The notes beneath the pieces are model-generated. The model was not told the DNA's origin and did no database searches. It saw nothing but the letters and a program-made list of their open reading frames with translations. A stretch of 64,000 nt of DNA, taken from positions 1 to 64,000 of the forward strand of contig CALANS010000067.1 in assembly GCA_937926105.1 (NCBI GenBank), written 5' to 3'. The DNA is from an uncultured Actinomycetes bacterium. GTDB taxonomy: Bacteria; Actinomycetota; Actinomycetes; Mycobacteriales; Nakamurellaceae. Shown piece by piece: positions 26,254 to 33,036 of this stretch; position 1 is the stretch's first letter; every line of letters begins with the position of its first letter. The translations under genes were made by a program, and so were the position numbers.

Positions 26254-26735
26254 GACTGCTCCTTCGCAGCATTGGCGACCGGTGGCCCGTAGAGGTCCGG
26301 TCGGATCACCTTGCGTGCCTTGCGCAGCCCCGCCAGGCCGAGCACGGTCTCGACCTCGAGGCGATCGGCCATGCCCAGCTGCGCGCCCGGCCCGAGGTGA
26401 CGCCACCAGAGCAGCACGCCGTAGACGGCGGCCGTGACGAGCAGCAGTTCGCCGACGACGATCAGCAGGTACACCGCGCCGGCAGCCGGGACGAGCGCGG
26501 CCTGCTCAGCGGTCAGTCCGCGACCGGGATGTCCGGTGAGCAGCCCACCCAGGCTCTCCAGTAGCCCGTGCGTGCCCTGCGGCCATACCCAGCCCCGACC
26601 GAACACCGCCCCGGCCGCCCCTTGCCCGGCTGGCAGCATCAGCACCATCGCTGCCACGGCGGCGGCGGCGGCCGCCGCCGGTAGCTCCCAAGTCATCGGT
26701 TGGACGTCCTGGCGTGCTCTCTGTCCCGTCTTCAT
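26250..26735 (-). CDS. Membrane subunit of the split coupling protein
   Basis: 161-residue inner-membrane protein. Two hydrophobic segments at about 17-42 and 82-110 flank an outward loop, then a basic cytoplasmic tail (RKARKVIRPDLYGPP). This is the topology of the VirD4/TraG N-terminus, and the gene overlaps the coupling ATPase by GTGA, so it very likely forms its membrane anchor. ATG 26735 has GGGGAG about 9 bases upstream. First gene of an operon running to about 23302; a copy of the 37-bp regulon motif lies 42 bases upstream. Confidence 0.85.
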   Translation of the reverse strand: MKTGQRARQDVQPMTWELPAAAAAAAVAAMVLMLPAGQGAAGAVFGRGWVWPQGTHGLLESLGGLLTGHPGRGLTAEQAALVPAAGAVYLLIVVGELLLVTAAVYGVLLWWRHLGPGAQLGMADRLEVETVLGLAGLRKARKVIRPDLYGPPVANAAKEQS

Positions 26736-26777
26736 CCGGTGCCGCTCCCCTGCCTCGGTGGTCGCCTCGTCGGTTCC

Positions 26778-26814
26778 TCATGACCTCAAGGTGAGTCGCA
26801 GTCCGCGATCGGAC
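26778..26814 (-). promoter_or_regulatory. Regulon motif, copy B
   Basis: TCATG-N7-GGTGA-N16-GGAC (+ strand), reading toward the coupling-protein operon that starts at 26735. Same length, order and orientation as the copies at 11361, 43244 and 60373. The CTCAAGGTGAGT core is identical to that of copy C. Confidence 0.65.
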
Positions 26815-26900
26815 ATGGTTGGGCGGACGAGTTTCCGAACCGACGACGAGGAGGAGGGCTGTAGTGGTGCCGCGACTTTGTCGGGTGGGCGCCGGCCGGG

Positions 26901-27222
26901 GTGAGCACACGGAAACGGCAGGCGGCGGCGCGGTCTGCGGGCGACACTGAGCAGGTGGACCGGGTGGGTGAGCTGACAACGCTGTGGCGGCCGACCGGGC
27001 CGGCGGAGTTGGCGCTGGTCCGCGACACCGGGTGGCGGGCCTGGCCGCCACGGCTGCCCGGGCAGCCAATCTTCTATCCGGTGCTCAACCGGGAGTACGC
27101 GGTCAAGATCGCGCGGGACTGGAATGCCCCACGCGATGGTGTCGGCTACGTGACCCGATTCCAGGTCCGCGCCGAGTTCCTCGCCCGCTACCAGGTGCAG
27201 CAGGTGGGCGGCCGGACACCTG
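26901..27222 (+). pseudogene. 5' part of ADP-ribosylation/crystallin-J1-like gene, interrupted
   Basis: The reading frame (GTG 26901; GTG 26955 or 26964 are nearer the family start) encodes the N-terminal three quarters of a small actinobacterial family annotated as ADP-ribosylation/crystallin J1: LTTLWRPTGPAELAL, AWPPRLPGQPIFYPV, ARDWNAP and GYVTRF. Family members continue after QVGGR with a W-x-PAEDL segment. Here it switches to unrelated sequence and stops at 27233. The missing end is found 5 kb away at 32255-32359. The gene has therefore been split by the recombinase island and no intact product can be made. Confidence 0.85.
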
Positions 27223-27395
27223 TACTCCGCTGAGTTCTCTGGGCTGAGCCGGGATGTTGTGAGGCGTAGCGCCGCTGGCTAGGGCCGTCCCCGGGTTCGG
27301 TGCGGCTGATTCCCAAGTCGACGCTTCTTCGCTATCGTTGCATCGGCTTCAGAAATTGTGAAGTACCGCTAGGTAACGTGAAGGGAGGGGGCGGG

Positions 27396-28472
27396 TTGTC
27401 TCTGTCCGTGGTTCGGGACATCCGAACACAGAGCCAGCCTGCTTCTGCCGAGCAGCTCGACGCTCTCGAGGTCGACCTGTTCGCCGGCTACGTGCTAGCA
27501 CGCGCGTCGGCCGGTGTTGCGGACTCGAGCATCCGCAGCGAGATCGGCAGCCTGGAGCAAGTGCGCCGCTGGTTCGGCCGGCCGCTGTGGGAGCTGGGGA
27601 CCTCGGATGCCGACGCCTACTTCGGCAAGGCCCTGCGCACCACCGCCTCGGCGACCCGCCAACGCAAGGCGTTCGCCGTCACCACCTACTTCCGGTTCCT
27701 GGACCTGCGCCACAAGGCCGACATCTACCAGCTCACCGGCCACGTCGTGGAGTGCCCGCTCGATGAGCTCAACACCCCACGCGGCGGCCGCGACATGGCG
27801 TTGCGCATCCCGCCCACCGACCGGGAGATCGAGGCACTGTTCGCAGGATGGCGCGGCGAGCTGGAGTCCTGCCGCAAATTCGCGACGGCTGCACGTAGCT
27901 ACGCCGCCTGCCGTTTGATGGAGAAGGTCGGACTGCGTATCAACGAAGTCCGCATGCTCGACTTCGACGACGTGCGCTGGGAGCTGGGTCGCTTCGGCAA
28001 GCTGCACGTCCGATACGGCAAGGGAGCACGCCGCAGCGGACCTCGCGAACGGATCGTGCCGCTGATCAACGGCGCCGACGCCCTGCTGCGTTGGTACATC
28101 GAAGATGTCTGGGGTCTCTTCGATGACGACCACACCCGACCGGGTGCCGCCCTGTTCTCCTCCGAACGCCGCTACCCAGGCGGCGCGTCCGCGCGGATGG
28201 GCGACGGCTCGGTACGCAGCGGGCTGGCCGAGCAGGTCCGCCGCCATCTGCCGACCTGGCAGGGCAAACTCACCCCGCACGTGCTACGTCACTACTGCGC
28301 CTCGCAGATGTATCTGTCCGGCATGGACCTGATGGCGATCCAGGAGCTACTTGGCCACGAGTGGCTCGTGACGACGATGCGTTACGTCCACGCCCACCGC
28401 GAGTTCATCGAAGACAGCTGGCTTGCCGGCCAACAACGCGCCGCGACCCGCCTGCAACGGCTGCCTCAGTGA
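27396..28472 (+). CDS. Tyrosine recombinase of the metal-efflux island
   Basis: 358-residue integrase/XerD-like recombinase. The first-choice start is TTG 27396, 7 bases after GGGAGGGG; GTG 27408 is possible. The long frame starting at 27300 runs through noncoding sequence and is rejected. A complete catalytic set is visible: Arg181 (VGLRINE), His295 and Arg298 (HVLRH), His321 (LGHEW) and Tyr330 (MRYVH). Residues 1-120 form the core-binding domain. Followed at 13 bases by a small HTH gene and then by a second, divergent recombinase; such pairs act together in the excision and integration of actinobacterial islands. Confidence 0.92.
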   Translation: MSLSVVRDIRTQSQPASAEQLDALEVDLFAGYVLARASAGVADSSIRSEIGSLEQVRRWFGRPLWELGTSDADAYFGKALRTTASATRQRKAFAVTTYFRFLDLRHKADIYQLTGHVVECPLDELNTPRGGRDMALRIPPTDREIEALFAGWRGELESCRKFATAARSYAACRLMEKVGLRINEVRMLDFDDVRWELGRFGKLHVRYGKGARRSGPRERIVPLINGADALLRWYIEDVWGLFDDDHTRPGAALFSSERRYPGGASARMGDGSVRSGLAEQVRRHLPTWQGKLTPHVLRHYCASQMYLSGMDLMAIQELLGHEWLVTTMRYVHAHREFIEDSWLAGQQRAATRLQRLPQ

Positions 28473-28485
28473 GAAGGGCACATGC

Positions 28486-28815
28486 ATGAAGTGGAATCTT
28501 CGGCTGGCCGCCGCGAACCGCGGCATCTGGAAGGCCAGCGAGATGCAACGACTGCTCGCTGAGCGAGGGTTGATCATCAGCGCGGGAAAGATGTCGGGGC
28601 TCTGGTCAGGCACGCCGGCCAGCATTAAGCTCTCCGACCTCAACGTGATCTGCGCGGTTCTGGACTGCGGGGTCGGTGATCTGCTGATCCCCGAGCTCGA
28701 CCAGGTCCAGGCACCTGCCCAGGACGCCGGCAAGGACGCTGCCGTCAACGAGACCAATCACGCCTCGACCGTCAAGCCCCGCCGTCGCGGAGGCCGATCG
28801 CTCCCGCCGGCCTGA
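28486..28815 (+). CDS. Cro/C1-type HTH protein between the two recombinases
   Basis: 109-residue DNA-binding protein. ATG 28486 has GAAGGG about 7 bases upstream and follows the recombinase stop by 13 bases. The first 75 residues read as a compact HTH domain of the newer Cro/C1 type (ASEMQRLLAERGLIISAGKM, LSDLNVICAVLDC, DLLIPE); the tail is basic (KPRRRGGR). It probably directs or regulates recombination of the island, by analogy with small HTH partners of paired recombinases. The stop at 28815 is 5 bases before the next start, so all three are one operon. Confidence 0.8.
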   Translation: MKWNLRLAAANRGIWKASEMQRLLAERGLIISAGKMSGLWSGTPASIKLSDLNVICAVLDCGVGDLLIPELDQVQAPAQDAGKDAAVNETNHASTVKPRRRGGRSLPPA

Positions 28816-28820
28816 GACCG

Positions 28821-30536
28821 GTGGGCGAGTCCCAGGAACGCCCACGTTGGCAGCCGCGTCCCTGTCGACGCTGCGGCGTTCGCCTGTGTCGCGGCTCCGA
28901 ACTGCGACTGTGTTGGACCTGCTCCGGATACCCGGCCCCATCCTGCAAACGCTGCGGGGACCGCGACGCGGTCGTCGGCGGTTTCTGTCTGGACTGCCAT
29001 CCGCGCCTGGGTCGACACCGCCCCAAGTCCTGCCGCGATTGCAACGCGTGGGGCGTGTTCTGGGGAAAGTGTTGCCCAGCCTGCGTCAGCTGGAACGCCG
29101 AGTACCCGATGCAACGATGCGAGAGCTGCCATCGCAGTCTGGCCTGCCGGGATGGCCACTGCCGCTGCTGCTGGACGCAGGCGCGGATGCTCGAAGGACG
29201 ACCACATAACAACCCCCGCCGCTTCCTCAACCAAATACCCGCCACGGGGCACCAGCTCCTGCTGGTCGTCACCGAGCGTCGCCGGAAGGGTCTCCGACTA
29301 CCGTCGGGCGGCTCATCTCAACGCCCATCCCTACCTCGCCAGTCCCGCTACGTCCAGCAGGTTCTGTTCGAGGTCGCCCGCGACTACACCAGATTCGACT
29401 TCGCCCGCGACGCTGAACTCGACAACCCGACACTGGTAGTTGCCCGCGGGCTGTCAGCAACGCAAGCCGAACTGCGTGGCTGGTCGAGCCACGTCCTGCG
29501 CGGAACCGACCGCGGTCTGATCAACGTCCTGTCCCACCACCAGCCCGGAGAAACCATCCGCTACAGCGAGATCCTGCCGCTGGCCGCGCACCGACGGGTG
29601 ATCGTCGGCCGCGTCGCCGCGATCCTCGAGCAGATGGGTCTACTCGACGACGACCGCGAATCCAGCTTTGAGCTCTGGCTAGCACGGCGCACGGCCGACC
29701 TCGCGCCGCAGATCGCCGACGACGTGCAAGCCTGGATACGTCAGTTGCGCTACGGCGGCCCTCGCAGCAAGCCACGCGCCCGCGCTACCAGCTGGGCCTA
29801 TCTCGCTGCCGTGCAACCGCTGCTTGTCGACTGGTCCGCGACGCACCAGCATCTCCGCGAGATCACCCGCTCCGACATCCAATCGGCGCTCGCTCCGATG
29901 CGCGGCAACGAACGCAACCACACGCTGCACGTGCTGCGGTCGCTGTTCCGCTTCTGCCGGCGCGAGAAACTGATCTTCCGTAACCCCACCGTCGGGATCA
30001 AACCCGCAGATGAACCGCGCCGACAACCGCTGCCGATCGGGCCCGATGCCTACGAAGCCCTCGCCGCTGCAGCTGTCACTGTTGAACAACAACTCATCCT
30101 CGCGCTGGTCGTCGTGCACGCGGCCACACGCACAGGGCTACGCGAGCTGACCGTCGACGACATCGACGTTGCTGGCCGGCGCATCACGATCGGCGAACAC
30201 CCCCGCCCGCTCGACGACCTCACCCACCGACTGCTGCTGCGACACCTCGATGACCGACGCCAGCGGTGGCCCCAGACCACCAACCGGCATGTGTTCATCA
30301 GCCAGAGCACTGCCTACGGCACCGGACCAGCCAGCATCTACTGGCTGCACACGCGAGTTCAGGACCTCAACGTCACCCCCGGCCGGCTGCGCATCGACCG
30401 ACAGCTCGATGAAGCCCTCATCAGCGGCGGCGACGCCCTACGCGTCGCCTCGGTCTTCGGCATAACCGAACAAACCGCGGTCCGCTACGCCGAAGCCGCA
30501 CGAGCCATCCTCGACTCCACGCATCGGCCGCAGTGA
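28821..30536 (+). CDS. Partner recombinase with Cys-rich N-terminus
   Basis: 571 residues from GTG 28821. Residues about 15-135 hold at least six Cys pairs (CRRC, CWTC, CKRC, CLDC, CRDC, CESC and others), a run of zinc ribbons. The second half (about 310-571) has the tyrosine-recombinase fold: TGLRELTVDDID supplies the first Arg. The region where HxxR and the second His should be is weakly conserved (RLRID); a Tyr near the end (AVRYAEAA) is the nucleophile candidate. It may be a DNA-binding helper that relies on the catalytic recombinase upstream. Third gene of the island's mobility operon. Confidence 0.82.
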   Translation: MGESQERPRWQPRPCRRCGVRLCRGSELRLCWTCSGYPAPSCKRCGDRDAVVGGFCLDCHPRLGRHRPKSCRDCNAWGVFWGKCCPACVSWNAEYPMQRCESCHRSLACRDGHCRCCWTQARMLEGRPHNNPRRFLNQIPATGHQLLLVVTERRRKGLRLPSGGSSQRPSLPRQSRYVQQVLFEVARDYTRFDFARDAELDNPTLVVARGLSATQAELRGWSSHVLRGTDRGLINVLSHHQPGETIRYSEILPLAAHRRVIVGRVAAILEQMGLLDDDRESSFELWLARRTADLAPQIADDVQAWIRQLRYGGPRSKPRARATSWAYLAAVQPLLVDWSATHQHLREITRSDIQSALAPMRGNERNHTLHVLRSLFRFCRREKLIFRNPTVGIKPADEPRRQPLPIGPDAYEALAAAAVTVEQQLILALVVVHAATRTGLRELTVDDIDVAGRRITIGEHPRPLDDLTHRLLLRHLDDRRQRWPQTTNRHVFISQSTAYGTGPASIYWLHTRVQDLNVTPGRLRIDRQLDEALISGGDALRVASVFGITEQTAVRYAEAARAILDSTHRPQ

Positions 30537-30580
30537 TCGCTGCACGTCTGGTGAGCCTGCTGACCGAACCGGCGGTGAGC

Positions 30581-30955
30581 TCAGTCGTGGGCCGGGGTGC
30601 CGCTGACCTGGTGATCGGCTTGGAACAGGGCCTCACTCAGCAACGCCCGCACATGCCCACCACGCAGCCGATACACCACCCGCTGGCCGTTCCGGTTGCC
30701 CTCGACCAGACCGGCGAAACGCAGCTTGGACAGGTGCTGGCTGGCCACCGTCGGGCGGCAGCCCGCCACCGCGGCCAAGCTGGCGACGTCCAGCTCGGCC
30801 TCGCGCAGTGCCCACAACATCCGCACCCGCGTCGGATCGGCCAGCAACGCAAACGACGTCACCGCCGCGGCGACCTGCTCGCCGGTCAACTCGTCAGGAT
30901 GCTCGGCCGGGGGCGGCGTGACCGGGCGGGCGGCACGAGAGCGGGAAGCGGCCAT
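30581..30955 (-). CDS. ArsR/SmtB-family metal-responsive repressor
   Basis: 124-residue winged-helix repressor, divergent from the CDF exporter and most likely its metal-released regulator. The recognition helix region is CRPTVASQHLSKLR; the beta-hairpin wing follows (NRNGQRVVYRL). The last helix, the metal site of the zinc/nickel/cobalt sensors in this family, reads GGHVRALLSEALFQADHQ: it keeps the first His and the last His of the usual D-x-H...H-x2-H set but has Gly and Gln at the other two places. Either the C-terminal HD completes the site or the sensor is selective for a different ion. ATG 30955. Confidence 0.88.
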   Translation of the reverse strand: MAASRSRAARPVTPPPAEHPDELTGEQVAAAVTSFALLADPTRVRMLWALREAELDVASLAAVAGCRPTVASQHLSKLRFAGLVEGNRNGQRVVYRLRGGHVRALLSEALFQADHQVSGTPAHD

Positions 30956-30973
30956 GACCCCACCCTAACCGCT

Positions 30974-31012
30974 ATTGCAACATATTCGCATCTATGAAGG
31001 TCTTGATAGGCT
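30974..31012. promoter_or_regulatory. Divergent promoter/operator of ArsR and CDF genes
   Basis: The 98-base gap between the two starts is AT-rich against its surroundings. An imperfect dyad around 30974-30993 (ATTGCAACATAT / ATATTCGCATCT) has the size of ArsR/SmtB operators. A weak promoter toward the exporter could be TTCGCA (30985-30990) and TAGGCT (31007-31012), with a 16-base spacer. The dyad would overlap that -35 box, which fits repression. Confidence 0.4.
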
Positions 31013-31053
31013 TGGCGTGACCCCGACGCTCGACCCGAAGAACGGCACCGGCC

Positions 31054-32118
31054 ATGAGCCACACCCAGCAGCACGACCACGACGACCACTACGACTACGA
31101 CGGGCACCCCCATGCGCCCGGCGGGGAGCACAGCCATGACCACGAGCACGAACACGGCACATCGGCCTGGGCGCGCAGCCGGCACGCTCTATCCGAGCTG
31201 ATCGGCGGCCACTCGCATGACGCCGCCGACCAGATCTACGACGCCCTGGAAGCCGACAGCGCCGGGCGCCGGGCCCTGTTCATCAGCCTCGCCGGCCTTG
31301 GGCTCACCGCCGCCATCCAGGCCGTCGTCGTCGTGCTGTCCGGGTCGGTGGCCCTGCTGGGCGACACCCTGCACAACGTGGCCGACGCCCTCACGGCCGT
31401 CCCTCTGCTGGTCGCCTTCACCCTGGCCCGCCGAGCTCCCACCAAGCGCTACACCTATGGCTACGGGCGAGCCGAAGACCTCGGCGGCCTATTCGTGATC
31501 GCCATGATCACTCTGTCCTCGGCGCTGGCCTGCTACGAGGCGATCGACCGTCTCATTCACCCCCGCGCCGTCACTCACCTGTGGTTCGTGGCCGGAGCCG
31601 CCCTAGTGGGCTTCATCGGCAACGAGATCGTCGCCCGCTACCGCATCCGTGTCGGACGCCAGATCGGCTCCGCTGCTCTCGTCGCTGATGGGCTGCACGC
31701 CCGCACCGACGGATTCACCAGCCTCGCCGTGCTGCTCGGAGCCGCCGGCGTCGCCCTCGGCTGGCACCAGGCCGACCCCCTGATCGGTCTGGTCATCACC
31801 GTCGCCATCCTCGGTGTCCTGCGTTCCGCGATCCGCCAGGTGGGTGCCCGGCTGATGGACGCCGTTGACCCGGGCTTGGTCGATCAAGCCAAGGCCGCCG
31901 TCACCAGCGTCGACGGGGTCGATGGCGTCCGCGACCTACGCATCCGCTGGGTCGGACACACCCTGCGCGCCGAAGCTGATGTCACCGTCAACGCTGACCT
32001 CAGCCTTGTCCAAGCCCACGACCTGGCCCACCACGCTGAGGCGCACCTGCTCGATCAAGTCAAACGACTCACCGCGGCCACCGTCCATACAAGCCCTGCC
32101 GGAGCACACGTCGCCTAG
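31054..32118 (+). CDS. CDF-family metal cation efflux protein
   Basis: 354-residue cation diffusion facilitator that exchanges protons for divalent metal, most likely zinc (cobalt or cadmium possible). The N-terminal 45 residues are packed with His and Asp (HDHDDHYDYDGHPH, HSHDHEHEHG), a cytosolic metal-binding tail. Six membrane segments follow; the transport site is formed by His107-x3-Asp111 in helix 2 (LHNVAD) and His215-x3-Asp219 in helix 5 (LHARTD). The C-terminal 80 residues form the ferredoxin-like cytosolic domain (VDGVRDLRIRWVGH). Divergent from its presumed ArsR-type repressor. Passenger gene of the island. Confidence 0.94.
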   Translation: MSHTQQHDHDDHYDYDGHPHAPGGEHSHDHEHEHGTSAWARSRHALSELIGGHSHDAADQIYDALEADSAGRRALFISLAGLGLTAAIQAVVVVLSGSVALLGDTLHNVADALTAVPLLVAFTLARRAPTKRYTYGYGRAEDLGGLFVIAMITLSSALACYEAIDRLIHPRAVTHLWFVAGAALVGFIGNEIVARYRIRVGRQIGSAALVADGLHARTDGFTSLAVLLGAAGVALGWHQADPLIGLVITVAILGVLRSAIRQVGARLMDAVDPGLVDQAKAAVTSVDGVDGVRDLRIRWVGHTLRAEADVTVNADLSLVQAHDLAHHAEAHLLDQVKRLTAATVHTSPAGAHVA

Positions 32119-32213
32119 CCAGCAGGGATCGAAAGCCTGCTCAGCGCACGCAGCGCGGGGCGTTATCGTCGAACCTGGACGAAGTTCGGGTTCCACCCGT
32201 CGGCACGCCTTCC

Positions 32214-32248
32214 AGTTCAGCTTGAAAAGAGTTCAGAAAGCTTGAACT
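32214..32248. repeat. Inverted half-sites near right end of island
   Basis: AGTTCA at 32214 and again at 32230, with TGAACT at 32243-32248. The last two flank a 7-base centre (GAAAGCT), giving a 6-7-6 inverted arrangement of the kind tyrosine recombinases use as a core site. About 10 bases separate it from the point where the split host gene resumes. A weaker AGTTCT-N6-TGAGCC lies just inside the left end at 27233. Candidate attachment site only. Confidence 0.35.
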
Positions 32249-32254
32249 TGCGCC

Positions 32255-32359
32255 CTTGCGATCCTCGAGTACTGGATACCGGCCGAGGACCTCGACGACC
32301 TCAACGCCAACCTGGTCGGAGTGATCGAGGTGACCGACGAGTTCGGTTCGGCTGAGTAG
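32255..32359 (+). pseudogene. 3' part of ADP-ribosylation/crystallin-J1-like gene
   Basis: In one frame the sequence encodes ILEYWIPAEDLDDLNA, then NLVGVIEV and a stop (TAG 32357). This is the C-terminal segment expected after QVGGR in the family whose 5' part ends near 27222. It has no start codon or ribosome site of its own. Joining the two parts would give a protein of normal length (about 125-145 residues). Confidence 0.85.
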
Positions 32360-32397
32360 GTGTTAGGTGCCCGGTCGCGGCGAGTTGTGCAGCGTGC

Positions 32398-32928
32398 TCA
32401 GACCGCCCAGCGGTGTTGCGGGTAGTCGCCGCGTTCGCGCTTGTCGAGGAACACGTCGATCGCGCCAGGCCAATCCAGCCGCCCCTGCACCGGTTCGTCT
32501 TGCCGCGGGTTCCAGTGCAGCGCGAGGACGTCGGTGAACGCCGCACGGGTGCGCTCGACCGCCGGCCCGTAGGAAGCGACGATCGCGGTGTTGACCATCG
32601 ACTGCAGCACGTAGTCGAGCATGTCTCGGTCGATCAGCTCCGCCTCGTCCACGATCAACAGGTCGGCGGCGGCCCAGGCTTCCTGGTCATGGTCGAGGTT
32701 GGACAGGATGTGCACGTTGTCGCGGTGGAGATCGGCGTACTCGTGAACCCGCGGGGTGAGGACCACGCAGTGCTCGGACTCTTGCGCAGCCCAACAACGG
32801 GCCACGAACCGGCAAGTGGTGGTCTTGCCGCCGCCGACGCTGGACAGCAGCGCGATGCGCCCCTCCTCGACGCTGGTGTCGACGACGACGTCGTTGCCGG
32901 TCGGGTCCGAGCCGATCCGCGTGTACAT
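32398..32928 (-). CDS. P-loop ATPase at end of secretion operon
   Basis: 176 residues from ATG 32928 (GGAG 4 bases upstream; a TTG at 32991 would add 21 residues). The Walker A-like loop reads SSVGGGKTTT at about 29-38 and Walker B is LLIVDEAELID near 91-101; no transmembrane segment. It resembles a minimal AAA/FtsK-like nucleotide-binding domain without the usual second half. Its place as the last gene after the channel proteins suggests an accessory motor of DNA transfer; the family is uncertain. Confidence 0.7.
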   Translation of the reverse strand: MYTRIGSDPTGNDVVVDTSVEEGRIALLSSVGGGKTTTCRFVARCWAAQESEHCVVLTPRVHEYADLHRDNVHILSNLDHDQEAWAAADLLIVDEAELIDRDMLDYVLQSMVNTAIVASYGPAVERTRAAFTDVLALHWNPRQDEPVQGRLDWPGAIDVFLDKRERGDYPQHRWAV

Positions 32929-33036
32929 GGTCTCCAGGGTCCTCTCGATTGTTGGGTGGGTAAATCGTGCTGTGGGCTCGCTAGCGGACAACTGCGCGGC
33001 GGCAGGTGGTGTGCGGACCTGCCGCCGCGCTGTTGA

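Larger units (their letters stand above)
27222..32257 (+). mobile_element. Recombinase island carrying zinc-type efflux genes
   Basis: About 5.04 kb inserted into the ADP-ribosylation/crystallin-J1-like gene. Contents: tyrosine recombinase, HTH protein and a zinc-ribbon partner recombinase on +, then an ArsR-type regulator on - and a CDF exporter on +. Boundaries are set by where the split gene stops (about 27217-27222) and resumes (about 32255-32261), exact to within about 6 bases. No clear terminal inverted repeats or target duplication were found; half-site-like arms occur at both ends (AGTTCT at 27233, AGTTCA/TGAACT at 32230-32248). Confidence 0.8.

Noticed and set aside
28821..30536. Cys-rich N-terminus as a separate zinc-finger gene
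   Set aside because: The frame runs without break into the recombinase fold, with no internal ribosome site, so it is one fused protein.
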